DNA of 64,000 bases from contig NZ_JAGGMN010000001.1 of the NCBI RefSeq assembly GCF_017875325.1, positions 186,001 to 250,000 of the forward strand, read 5' to 3'. Of this stretch, positions 51,830-60,592 are shown piece after piece. The first letter of the stretch is position 1; every line of letters begins with the position of its first letter. The notes under the pieces were generated by a model. The model made no database searches. It had not been told where the DNA came from and was given only the letters and a program-made list of their open reading frames with translations. The DNA is from Methanofollis sp. W23 (GTDB lineage: Archaea > Halobacteriota > Methanomicrobia > Methanomicrobiales > Methanofollaceae). A program made the translations under genes and the position numbers.

Positions 51830-52734
51830 TTGAACCGGCTCTGTAAGATCTTCAAGATCGGCTATGGAGACGCTCTCTGGAGAGGCCTCGGCGACCAGGC
51901 CCGGGCTCGCCCGCCGGACCGCCGGACCACCCCGCGTGAAGGATAGGTCGTGGATGGCACCTCCTCTTCATGTCCTTCCATTGTGCCTTCAAACCCCTAT
52001 ACTCGTTCAGGGCACCTCACGAACAAAGACTGCCAGGAGGTGGCATATACACAGTATCCTTCTGATGCCTGTTGCGAGGATAAAAAGTGTCGGGCAGAGC
52101 AATGTTCGACCGCGTATGCGTGAGCCCCGGGTTCATGTCACGTTCTACAGAGTCTCAAGATGGAGTTCTTTCGCAGTCTTCTTGATCATTTCCAGGGGTC
52201 AGGGCGCGCCACTCCTCAGATTTCCTGGGTGATTGATGGGGGGGAGCGTGATGATCTGATGTGTTGCACCATCACAGGATCACCTCTGGAGAACTCTTCT
52301 TGATGGTTCTCTCTTGCGGGTGTGTTCCGCCTCTGGTCACCCCCCCGCCCGAGTGGTCGAAGACGGTAACCCCTGACGCGACTAAATGGGAAGGTGGTTG
52401 ATTCACGTTCATGCCAGGAAGTGGAGAGGTCTTCCCATGACCATAATCGCGAAGATCATCTTTCTGGGTTTTCATACTGGTTTGAATTCGCCAGGTCTCT
52501 TCAAGAGTCCCTGATTGCAGATCCATCTCCTGAATGATCGGGCCTCTGCCTTTCTCTCCCTCTCTTCATCCCGGTGCGGTGGGGGGCGAGTGCTCCCCTA
52601 ACCCCCGCAGATGAAGAGTGGCGGGGGACCGCATTCTCTCTTCATGATCGACTCTTCGCCTCCCTCCCAGGGAGCTGTGGGATATGTTCTCACAGTCAAA
52701 CATTCTCGTGGGTCTCTGGAGTGTGTGAATCCCC
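51830..52734. other. gene-free stretch with decayed repeats
   Basis: No gene supported in about 900 nt. Repeat ends occur at 51837 (GGCTCTGTAAGATCTTCAAG) and 52143 (ACGTTCTACAGAGTCTCAAG). The part 52389-52450 (GGGAAGGTGGTTGATTCACG, then GAGAGGTCTTCCCATGACCA) matches 12020-12080. A G/C core fragment lies at 52600-52635. A short GGGATATGTTCTCACAG near 52679 recalls module 3. Confidence 0.45.
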
Positions 52735-52921
52735 GGGCTCTGTAGAATCAGGCATGAATCCTGGGCCAAGGCATACGAGATGGTAATGATCATGGGTCTC
52801 CTGTTCGTGCACTGATCTGTGTGCCTCCTTCGGGGCATGACACCACAGGCGAACATCATCAAATGGCCTCCCCTGGAGCAGCGAGACGAGGATGAAGATT
52901 CGACGATCAGGAGCGGCCATT
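52735..52921 (+). repeat. repeat family 2, copy 2
   Basis: GGGCTCTGTAGAATCAGG, CATGAATCCTGGGCCAAGGC and ATACGAGATGG, then GATGAAGATTCGACGATCAG and GAGCGGCCA, match 45985-46120 in order; the middle is about 50 bp longer. Confidence 0.6.
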
Positions 52922-53088
52922 TAGAGCGGCGTACCTTCCCACACCGGTGGAAGATAGGCGTTCATAATTTCTGGGAGGACGCGCCCCGACGCGAGGATAT
53001 GGGGAGGCCATGGATGCATGTGTGCGCTACGAAGAGGTGGGAACCTCTCCACCATCATCTCTCTTGATCTTCTGAGAGAGAGAGGCAG

Positions 53089-53129
53089 GAGAGTTTTGGG
53101 ATACCCTCTGAGCATATCCCAGAACTCTC
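53089..53129 (+). repeat. hairpin at the start of repeat module 3
   Basis: GAGAGTTTTGGGATA and TATCCCAGAACTCTC are 15-nt arms with one mismatch around an 11-nt loop. The right arm is the beginning of module 3. Confidence 0.6.
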
Positions 53130-53180
53130 ATGGGGTAACCATCTCCTCGAACTGAAGTGCATCCTTCCAGAAATTCTACA
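53113..53180 (+). repeat. repeat module 3, best copy
   Basis: CATATCCCAGAACTCTCATG, then CTCCTCGAACTGAAGTGC and ATCCTTCCAGAAATTCTACA. Found inverted at 46291-46355 and in part at 28368-28424. GGGATACCCTCTG occurs on both sides, at 53098-53110 and 53246-53258. Confidence 0.65.
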
Positions 53181-53367
53181 CGTCCTCCTCCACCAGGGAG
53201 AGCACTCGCTCCCGGCAGGAGCGTAGGGGAAGGTCAGAATGTTTCGGGATACCCTCTGTATATGTACAGAATCATTCACAGGACCACTACTCTCTGCAAT
53301 CGACAGGAAGATCTGGGGAGTTCTTGGATGTCTTCACGAATTAGAATCAACAAAGGTCTTTCATTTC

Positions 53368-53449
53368 CAGATATAATCGATCTATTCATCTATGGTGAGA
53401 TGCCAGATCAATCAAGGACTACAATACGAGGGAATGGTGTTTGGGTCAT
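53368..53449 (+). promoter_or_regulatory. probable promoter region of the Cas1-like gene
   Basis: AGATATAATCGA at 53368-53379 is the best TATA candidate (70 nt upstream); CTACAATACGAG around 53420 would fit a leaderless start. No direct-repeat array or leader-like CRISPR structure is present. Confidence 0.35.
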
Positions 53450-54391
53450 ATGACTGAGAGGGATCATGTGTGGGTGACAGTCGCTGGTTTTGGCGGGCAT
53501 ATAAAAGCAACCCGGTCAACCCTGACAGTCAGGAAAAGAAATGAAGAAAGGCAATATGACGTCAGGAATGTCGGTCACCTGATTGTCATCGGCGGGCACA
53601 CCATCCACACCTCGGCTCTTGTCTCTCTCCTCAGGCAAGGTGCCATGGTCTCGATCTTTGATGCAGATGGCCAGCTGGCCGGTGTTTTTACCCCCTCTGG
53701 GGAAGGAGATGCCGCGATAAGACTCAAAAGTGTACAACAACAGACATTTGGTCACACCTATGCCCTGACCTTCGTAGAACATGCGATAAACGAGCGTCTC
53801 CTCACTATTGAACGGTATGGCAATGCCCACAGTTGGGACCTCCTCTATGAAGGCGAACTTGAGTTTCTCCATCGTTCGCGCGAGGAATACCCCTTCCTCA
53901 TCAAGATGGACGAACTCCGCCGGCTCCATCAGATGAACACCGACATGTATTATGAAGTGATGGGCCGCACCCTCCCTCCTGAACTGGGGTTTCACCGGCG
54001 GACAAAACGGCCGCATACCGATCCTGTCAATGCGATGCTCTCGTTTGGATATGCCCTTCTCTACAGTGCGGCAAATGTGGCCCTCCTTGCCGCCAGCATG
54101 GACCCTGATCTCGGGGCGCTCACTCCGGGCGCCGGGGGGCTGGTCTATGACGTCATCGACGGGTTCAAGCCGACGATGGTGGATGAACCGGTCTTTGCGA
54201 TCGCCCGTGACGGCCTCGGGCAGGAGGAGTATGAACGCGGGAATGGGCGGTGCCTCCTCTCAGACACCCTGACCGACAGACTCCTCTCGGTGCTCCACCA
54301 GACCATTGAAGAAGAGCAGATAAATGCCGTGGTCAGGAACCTTGTCCGCGCCCTGGAAGATGGGGAACCCTTCTCTCCGGTCTATTCGTGA
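53450..54391 (+). CDS. stand-alone Cas1 homologue, predicted catalytically altered
   Basis: A 313-residue Cas1-fold protein. The N-terminal beta part has VGHLIVIGGHTIHTSALVSL and GAMVSIFDADGQLAGVF; the helical part has RPHTDPVNAMLSFGYALLYS and GGLVYDVIDGFKPTMVDEP, all standard Cas1 landmarks. By my alignment the metal-binding Glu (in the L-R-G-I-E-G region) is His160 and the ligand His (in G-F-x-H-T-G) is Thr225, whereas Asp234 and Asp237 remain. Integrase activity is therefore doubtful. There is no cas2, cas4, effector or CRISPR array nearby; a DNA-binding or structural role is possible. ATG at 53450; an upstream TTG at 53441 is weaker. It converges with the acylphosphatase gene (10-nt overlap). 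Confidence 0.88.
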   Translation: MTERDHVWVTVAGFGGHIKATRSTLTVRKRNEERQYDVRNVGHLIVIGGHTIHTSALVSLLRQGAMVSIFDADGQLAGVFTPSGEGDAAIRLKSVQQQTFGHTYALTFVEHAINERLLTIERYGNAHSWDLLYEGELEFLHRSREEYPFLIKMDELRRLHQMNTDMYYEVMGRTLPPELGFHRRTKRPHTDPVNAMLSFGYALLYSAANVALLAASMDPDLGALTPGAGGLVYDVIDGFKPTMVDEPVFAIARDGLGQEEYERGNGRCLLSDTLTDRLLSVLHQTIEEEQINAVVRNLVRALEDGEPFSPVYS

Positions 54392-54663
54392 CCGATCTCA
54401 CGCACGACCATAAAGTCGGAATAAAATAGGGGGTCAAGGTCTTCGGTCTCGATCTCGGTGATGACCGCCCTCGGACATTCATAAAGCATGGCGACGAACT
54501 TTTCAAGGATCGCCTGGTCGCCGGTGGCGGTGATCTCGACGGTCCCGTCCCTGCAGTTTGCGACTCTCCCGCCGATCCCGAAACTGGTCGCGATTCTTTT
54601 TGTGCATGCCCGGAAACCGACGTGCTGGACTTTGCCTGAGACTTTTATGAGCACGGTCTTCAA
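54382..54663 (-). CDS. acyP: acylphosphatase
   Basis: A 93-residue acylphosphatase, which hydrolyses acyl phosphates such as carbamoyl or acetyl phosphate. The signature GKVQHVGFRACTKRIA holds the catalytic Arg18, and GGRVANCRDGTVEI holds Asn36. The proposed start is the TTG at 54663, which overlaps the TGA of the upstream helical-repeat gene (TTGA), so translation may be coupled. Its 3' end overlaps that of the Cas1 homologue by 10 nt. Confidence 0.9.
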   Translation of the reverse strand: MKTVLIKVSGKVQHVGFRACTKRIATSFGIGGRVANCRDGTVEITATGDQAILEKFVAMLYECPRAVITEIETEDLDPLFYSDFMVVREIGHE

Positions 54664-57600
54664 ACCGCCCGTCCCTCCTGGAGGATCCGGATCGCCACAT
54701 CAAGTTCATTGAAGACCTCGTCACGCAGGTCGTCCTGCCTGATATTTGTCGCCGCGTTCACCGCCATCCCGATGATGTCCCTGCTCTTCTTGCGCTCTCC
54801 TGCCTCATGGAGCGAGAGGGCGAGATCGCAGAGGACATATACTCTCCTTGAGAGCGGCCTGATGATGCTTGCTTCATCAAGACCGATAAGAAGGAGACTT
54901 TCGGCGGTTCGCTCCGCTTCTGCATCGCGGAAGAGGACATAGAGCTCGAAACAGTAGCGCGCTCTCTGCGCACGGTCGGAGATTCCCTCGATAAGGTACT
55001 CAAGGGACGAAGTGTCAGGGTGATTGGTACGAGCGGCAAGGGCCTCATGTGCCGCGTCGATGAGACGGTTGTATGCGGCATCGGTGATCTGCTCTTCAGA
55101 TCCGATCCCGAGTTGCTCGAAGACCCGGTGCCTGATCACCTCGTTTTCAATGCTCTTGATGACTTCAAGCCCTTTTGACTGGAGTTCATCGTTGTTCTCC
55201 GCTGCAGAGAGCATGAAGTACATGTGACTGATGCCTTTCTTCACCATCGCCGCGATGACAGGAACCTTGATCTCTGCGGTAAGGGCATCAGCCTCCTGGA
55301 GAATGGATAAAGCGTCCTGCGCCTCTCCATACTTTTCTGCGAGCGGCACGACTGAAAGAAGCATTGAGGCACGGTCGTATGGAAGCGGGATCTCCTCGAT
55401 ACCGCCATAGATCTGTTCCATGACCTCATGTGTCCGCCCTCCTTCGGTCACCATCGCAAAGGCGGAGACAAGCGAGTTGACGAAGTCGACAGGGTCGATG
55501 ATCTCGTTGATGAGGGTGATGACCTCGCCGACATTTTCCTCCTGTGATCTGATGGCATGGAGGCTGACCAGGGAGAAGACAAGATGTTTACGTACGACTC
55601 CTCCCATTTCAAAGTCTATCAATGGGAGAAGGGTTTTTGCCTCGTTAAAGCAGGTATATGCCTCCTCAACATCCACCTTTGCTAGGAGCCCGGCCAGGTC
55701 TGAGAGGATGAGGCTTTTTTCATGCGGCATATCCATCGCCCCGGCTCCCTTATGAATACTCTTGAGAAGAGTGCCTGCCCGTTCCACGTCATGGGCCTGG
55801 AGGTAACTCTCGGCAAGGTTGCACATCCCCGAATAGCGCGTATATGGATTTTCGATATGAATGAGGAGGGTGCGCGTCAGCTCCATCACTTCAGGGGAGG
55901 TCTTTGCATATTCGAGCCGCTGGAGCAGGTAGGCCATCATCTCGTAGGGGTCGGTGGAGGGGAGGTCGTCGACATATTCCTCGAACTCCGCCGCGATACG
56001 CATGACCATGGCGTCCTGCTCTACCTGGCTCTTGATCTCAAGGAGGAGCATGACCATGGGGATGGCGAAGTAGGGGTTCCGGTTTTTGTTCAGGTATTCG
56101 GTGATGATGTCGATCCCGCGTGCAAGCCTGATCGAGTAGCGCCGCTCGTTGATGGTCTCCCTGAGGATCTCTGAGGAACGGTTGAAGACCTCCATCCTGT
56201 TCTTCAGGATGATCGGGTCTTCTGCGGTGAGGGGTTCTGCCATCATCAGGCACCCGACCCTGATGAATCCCTCGGTGATATCTTCGAAGAGTTGCTGGCG
56301 GAGGGACGGGTCTTCGATCTCGACCGCGATATCATAGGCATTCTCCAGGGCATGGGGTGCCATGGTATCGATCCCGTACTTCACCATGCCCCTCACGATA
56401 TTGCCGGTCGTATACAGTCCATACTCCCGTTCAAGAAGGGGATCGGTCCATCCGCGCATCCTCTTGAGGAGAGTGAGGTCGCCTTCCACCACGGCAAGGT
56501 CGGTGGCGCGGTCGATGACGCTGCACAGCGCCTCTGACCTGCCTTTTTGTCCTCTAATTTCACAGGTTAGGCCGACCGCGCGCTGTAGGACGTCACGATT
56601 GCGGTGCGCAACACCGAAGTCCGCCATGTCTGCGACGATGGTGGCGACGGCGATGCTGCTGATTGTGGGAGTCTTGATCTGTCTGGCGATCTCGATGAGG
56701 TAGGACGGGTCAAGGTGGTCGATGAACCGCCGTTCGATGAGCTGGTTGATCGCGGTGAGAAGTTGTTCATCGCGGTGCCGATGGAGACCGGCAAGGGCCA
56801 CCAGGGAGGAGATGTGATGCACGATCTCGTTGAAGTCCACATCTTTGCTGATATGGGTGATGCTCCGCTGGATCAGGCTCTCCCTGGTGCTGGTGTCCAT
56901 CCGTTCGAAGACCAGACTCTTGACCTGGTCGACCCGGTCGCGCATCACCCCGTTGCTGACCAGCATCACCGAGGTGTCCCAGAACTGCATTCCCACCTGG
57001 GTGATCTCGCTGAACGAGGGGATCTTTGCATAGATGTCGATGGCATGGGAGAATGCCCCTCGTTCAAGGAGGGTGTGGACAAGGGTCAGGTAGATGGTGA
57101 ATGCACGGTGGCCTGAGACCGCTTCTTCAACGAGGGGCACGATCTCAAGGATGAATCGTGCTTCTCCGGTCCGCTCGACCACGGCAATTCCTGCCTTGAC
57201 CACCTCTTTGATCTGGACCTCCTCGTCGGGCCCGAGCATGGTGTTGAACCTGAGGCCAGCTTCAAAGTAGTAGGGGTCGCCGGACCGTTCGGCTGCACTG
57301 AGCAGTTCCTCAATGATCGCCTGGAGGGCGAATGGATAGGTCTTCTCCACTTCTTCAAGGGTGGAGATGACGGCGCCCTTGTCGTGGGCCCTGGCGATCA
57401 TCTCTTCAGTCAGTGCGGCGGTTATCTCGGAGAGTTCTTCGTTTTGAAGGTCTGAAAGTGTCCGAAGTACCGCGTTGACATCTGAGATCTGGGAGCTGAG
57501 CGGCGACTTCCAGGCCTGGTTGATGATGGAGGCAAAACAGTTTGTCCGCCTGATCTTCTGCCTGATCTCGGCGGCGCTTCGCAAGGCGGTGATGATGAGG

Positions 57601-58238
57601 TCGAAATCTCTTTTAATAACCCCGATCCTGCCGATCGCTTTGGTGACCTCGCTCTGGAGGAGCGAGCGTTTGGAAATGTCGCCGATGCCTTCGATGAGCT
57701 CGAGTGACTCGGTGAGGAGCATGGTGTCCCTGGTCGTGATGCTCCAGACGATGTGGAGAGGCACGATATCCATCAGGATAGCAGACCGGTATTTCCTGAA
57801 GCTGATCTCATGGTATACCTCCATGCCCGCCTTGATAAGGTCGGGATCGGCCCTGTCCACCCCTGCCTCGATGAGACTCTTGGTCACCTCTGAGAGGATC
57901 ACGGACTGTGAACTTTTTCGGTCCAGCGAATTGGCGAGGTCAAAGACGGCCTGGAGCCAGGTCTGGTCCTTGGTCTCGGTATAGATCTCGGCGGCATGTG
58001 TGACGTGCTTGAATATGGTCTTTCTCGGGAGTTCCAGGGGCATTCTTGTTAGTTCCGGCCGTCTTTCCTTGAAGGCCGTATCCACGATAGTTGTATAGGT
58101 TCTGTCGAGGAGTTCTTTCTTTTCTTTTCGCCTTGGAATCTGTGAGATATCAGATAATAACTCCTCGATCTCCTCCTGGTCTCCCTTCTCGACCACCCGG
58201 TGGATCCTCTTTAAAAGATCTGCAGCTGTTTCAGGCAA
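54660..58238 (-). CDS. 1192-residue helical-repeat protein of unknown function
   Basis: A very long soluble protein with no signal peptide or membrane segment. Nearly the whole chain looks alpha-helical, in irregular two-helix units of the TPR/HEAT kind; several segments such as RSEALCSVIDRATDLAVVEG and ILSDLAGLLAKVDVEEAYTC have the A/L/A spacing of TPR-like hairpins. No enzymatic motif is visible. It may be a scaffold or regulator. The start is a TTG at 58238 behind GGTAGGATG, with a TATA-like ATTATATTTT about 20-30 nt upstream. It precedes acylphosphatase with overlapping codons and lies beside the Cas1 homologue. I do not recognise the family. Confidence 0.75.
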   Translation of the reverse strand: MPETAADLLKRIHRVVEKGDQEEIEELLSDISQIPRRKEKKELLDRTYTTIVDTAFKERRPELTRMPLELPRKTIFKHVTHAAEIYTETKDQTWLQAVFDLANSLDRKSSQSVILSEVTKSLIEAGVDRADPDLIKAGMEVYHEISFRKYRSAILMDIVPLHIVWSITTRDTMLLTESLELIEGIGDISKRSLLQSEVTKAIGRIGVIKRDFDLIITALRSAAEIRQKIRRTNCFASIINQAWKSPLSSQISDVNAVLRTLSDLQNEELSEITAALTEEMIARAHDKGAVISTLEEVEKTYPFALQAIIEELLSAAERSGDPYYFEAGLRFNTMLGPDEEVQIKEVVKAGIAVVERTGEARFILEIVPLVEEAVSGHRAFTIYLTLVHTLLERGAFSHAIDIYAKIPSFSEITQVGMQFWDTSVMLVSNGVMRDRVDQVKSLVFERMDTSTRESLIQRSITHISKDVDFNEIVHHISSLVALAGLHRHRDEQLLTAINQLIERRFIDHLDPSYLIEIARQIKTPTISSIAVATIVADMADFGVAHRNRDVLQRAVGLTCEIRGQKGRSEALCSVIDRATDLAVVEGDLTLLKRMRGWTDPLLEREYGLYTTGNIVRGMVKYGIDTMAPHALENAYDIAVEIEDPSLRQQLFEDITEGFIRVGCLMMAEPLTAEDPIILKNRMEVFNRSSEILRETINERRYSIRLARGIDIITEYLNKNRNPYFAIPMVMLLLEIKSQVEQDAMVMRIAAEFEEYVDDLPSTDPYEMMAYLLQRLEYAKTSPEVMELTRTLLIHIENPYTRYSGMCNLAESYLQAHDVERAGTLLKSIHKGAGAMDMPHEKSLILSDLAGLLAKVDVEEAYTCFNEAKTLLPLIDFEMGGVVRKHLVFSLVSLHAIRSQEENVGEVITLINEIIDPVDFVNSLVSAFAMVTEGGRTHEVMEQIYGGIEEIPLPYDRASMLLSVVPLAEKYGEAQDALSILQEADALTAEIKVPVIAAMVKKGISHMYFMLSAAENNDELQSKGLEVIKSIENEVIRHRVFEQLGIGSEEQITDAAYNRLIDAAHEALAARTNHPDTSSLEYLIEGISDRAQRARYCFELYVLFRDAEAERTAESLLLIGLDEASIIRPLSRRVYVLCDLALSLHEAGERKKSRDIIGMAVNAATNIRQDDLRDEVFNELDVAIRILQEGRAV

Positions 58239-58255
58239 GGCGCATCCTACCTGAA

Positions 58256-58266
58256 AATATAATCCT
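58256..58266 (-). promoter_or_regulatory. TATA-like box of the helical-repeat gene
   Basis: ATTATATTTTC on the minus strand, close enough to the TTG at 58238 for a leaderless or very short leader. Confidence 0.4.
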
Positions 58267-58434
58267 ACAATACTTAAAAAAGTTACCCTATGGTGACTTT
58301 AGAGATATTTTTAGATAAAACAAATCAAACTATATTTCACCTATTGCTTGGGTGAGGTACTGGGGTTGGATAAGCCATACGCTGATGTGGGGCAATTATC
58401 TGATCAAAAGGATAATAATTATTTTTGAATATTT

Positions 58435-59817
58435 TCACTCATTGCCGAGATCGCTGGCTGAGGCCCTGACAACCTCCATGATCTCAGAAAAGAGGCTATT
58501 GCACCCTTTTTTGTCCCTTGCCTCCACGACCACCCGCATCATGGGTTCGGTCCCTGAAGGCCGGACGAGCGCCCAGGCATCTGGCCGGTTGATCCTGATC
58601 CCGTCCCTGCAATCGGGGTTCTCGTTTGCATACTTCTGTTTCAGGGCATTGATGACTGCGTCTGCCTCTTGCGTCCGTACTTTCTCTTTAATGATCTCAA
58701 ATCCAGGCAGGGCGTCGACGAGAGTGGAGAGGGGGTGGTCTCTTGCGTGGAGGAGGCCGACCATCGTGGCTGCGGTCATGCCGCCGTCCCTGCAGAACTG
58801 GTGTTCTGGATATATGAGCCCCCCATTTCCTTCTCCGCCGAATATCACCTCTTTTCCACGCGCGATGAAGGTGCGCATCTCCCTGGCGACATAGATACTC
58901 CCCACAGGGGTGTACTCCACTGAGCAGTCGTGCCTGGCGGCGATCTCCTCGCAGAGGAGGGAGGTGGAGACCGGGGTGACGACCAGGCCCTTCCCCTTCT
59001 GGCAGACGAAGTCTTCGATAAGGGCGAACTCCTGGTTCTCCTCGATATATCTGCCCCTGTCGTCGATGAAGACTGCACGGTCGGCATCGCCGTCATGGGC
59101 CACCCCGAAGGCCGCGCCGGTCTCCCTGACCATCTCGGAGAGGGGGGCAAGTCCTTCAGGACTCGGCTCGGGCAACCGCCCGGGGAATCTCCCGTCCATC
59201 TGGGCGTTGATGGTATGGACGGTGCATCCCAGGCGGGCAAGGATCGGTGGCGTGGTCGCGGCGGCCGGGCCGGATCCAGGGTCGACCACGACGGTCATGC
59301 CCGCCCCGATGCCTGGCGGGAAATGGGAGACGATGGTCTTGATGTACTCTTCTTTCAGGTCGGGTTCAGACCGCTTGGAGCCGACATGGTCCCATGGGGC
59401 ATGGGTGAAGTTCTCTGAAAAGAGAATCTCTTCGAGCTTCAGGGTCTCTTCGTCACCCATCTCGGTGCCGTCCGGTTCGATGACCTTGACGCCATTGTAC
59501 TCGGGGGGGTTGTGGGAGGCGGTGATCATCGCCCCGCCGTCGAAGTGTTCGCGTACCAGGTACTGGAGGGCGGGGGTGGGGAGGACGCCGCAGTCGACGA
59601 CCTCGCACCCGGCCGCCATCAACCCGGCCGAGACTGCCGAAGTAAGAGCTTCTCCCGAAGTTCTCGTATCTCTCCCCACCGCGATCGTCCCTTTCCGCAT
59701 GGTGCCGAGGGCCATGCCGATCCGCATCACGAGGTCGGGGGTCATCGCTTCGCCGACGACTCCCCGCACACCATTTGTCCCAAAGATCTGTTTCTGCACT
59801 CGTGTCTTGACTCCCAT
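58435..59817 (-). CDS. glmM: phosphoglucosamine mutase-like phosphohexomutase
   Basis: A 460-residue alpha-D-phosphohexomutase. Seen: FGTNGVRGVVGEAMTPDL at the start, the phosphoserine loop MITASHNPPEYNGVKV, the metal loop AHDGDADRAVFID, the sugar loop GGEGNGGLIYPE and the phosphate-binding RPSGTEPMMRVVVEA. FGTNGVRG and the order match archaeal GlmM, which makes glucosamine-1-phosphate for UDP-GlcNAc; a phosphomannomutase cannot be excluded. Third gene of a minus-strand operon after mobB-moaE (18-nt gap). Confidence 0.9.
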   Translation of the reverse strand: MGVKTRVQKQIFGTNGVRGVVGEAMTPDLVMRIGMALGTMRKGTIAVGRDTRTSGEALTSAVSAGLMAAGCEVVDCGVLPTPALQYLVREHFDGGAMITASHNPPEYNGVKVIEPDGTEMGDEETLKLEEILFSENFTHAPWDHVGSKRSEPDLKEEYIKTIVSHFPPGIGAGMTVVVDPGSGPAAATTPPILARLGCTVHTINAQMDGRFPGRLPEPSPEGLAPLSEMVRETGAAFGVAHDGDADRAVFIDDRGRYIEENQEFALIEDFVCQKGKGLVVTPVSTSLLCEEIAARHDCSVEYTPVGSIYVAREMRTFIARGKEVIFGGEGNGGLIYPEHQFCRDGGMTAATMVGLLHARDHPLSTLVDALPGFEIIKEKVRTQEADAVINALKQKYANENPDCRDGIRINRPDAWALVRPSGTEPMMRVVVEARDKKGCNSLFSEIMEVVRASASDLGNE

Positions 59818-59835
59818 CTTCTCGTCTCCTTTTTT

Positions 59836-60591
59836 TTAGTGGTTCGCGTCGTGGACCCTGCTCTTGAGGTCGTCGATCGCGCGGCTCATGGCGGCGAAGG
59901 CTTCCTGCCGGTGCTCGGCAAGGATCGCAAAGTAGGTGATGTCTTCTCCTGCGTATAGTCTGCCTTTCCTGTGGTAAAAGCGTGCGCCGATGATGCCGGG
60001 GGTCTCTTCGGCCTTGCACCTGAGTTCTTCGACGATGGCGTCGACCTCAGGGCCGAAGTCCATGTACTCGGTCCGCTCCTCGCCGGTCAGTTCTCTGACG
60101 ATCCCGTTGAAGGTGAGGATGGCGCCGGCCCGTGCAAGCGGGTGTGAGCGTTTCAGTTCCCTGACGATCCCTTCCATCGTATAGAATTCCTCGAAGGTGT
60201 CGAGGTGGTCGATCACCTCTGCGGGGGTCGGGTCTCTCAGGACGACGTCGTTGCTCTCAAGATCGCCGACGACGATCCTCGGGAAGGGGATGGTCTTGAA
60301 TCCTTCGATGACGCAATACTCGGTCCCGGCGTTGCAGAGTCCCTCAAGTATCTTTGTGAGTTCAGGGGTGTCGCGGATGGTCACTGCCTTCTCGTCGTCG
60401 ATCCCGACCGAGAAGGTGGTGCCTGCCCTGGCATACCTGGTGGTGTCTTTCCCTTCTTCGACGGTGTAGCGGTCATGGGCAAGATGTTTGACGGCGGCAA
60501 CTGATCCACATTTCTTGAGGGCGGGGACCAGCGCTTCGATGAAGGTGGTCTTGCCTGAGTTTGAACTGCCAACGATCTGGATGATTCTCAT
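59836..60591 (-). CDS. MobB-MoaE fusion (molybdopterin cofactor synthesis)
   Basis: A 251-residue fusion. Residues 1-130 are MobB, a GTP-binding helper of molybdopterin guanine dinucleotide formation, with P-loop GSSNSGKTT (8-16) and VIEGFKTIPFPRIVV. Residues about 140-251 are MoaE, the large subunit of molybdopterin synthase (GAILTFNGIVRELTGEE and AEHRQEAFAAMSRAIDDLK). The chain stops at KSRVHDANH, without the usual C-terminal P-x-W-K-K that supplies an active-site lysine. The fusion makes sense for tungsto/molybdo formylmethanofuran and formate dehydrogenases. The ATG is 1 nt after the upstream stop. Confidence 0.9.
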   Translation of the reverse strand: MRIIQIVGSSNSGKTTFIEALVPALKKCGSVAAVKHLAHDRYTVEEGKDTTRYARAGTTFSVGIDDEKAVTIRDTPELTKILEGLCNAGTEYCVIEGFKTIPFPRIVVGDLESNDVVLRDPTPAEVIDHLDTFEEFYTMEGIVRELKRSHPLARAGAILTFNGIVRELTGEERTEYMDFGPEVDAIVEELRCKAEETPGIIGARFYHRKGRLYAGEDITYFAILAEHRQEAFAAMSRAIDDLKSRVHDANH

Positions 60592-60592
60592 G

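Noticed and set aside
51830-53449. Possible CRISPR array beside the Cas1 homologue
   Set aside because: The repeats here are long, diverged and irregularly spaced; there are no short identical repeats separated by similar-length spacers.
53157-53453. 98-codon frame just before the Cas1 homologue
   Set aside because: It overlaps repeat module 3 and lacks protein-like features.
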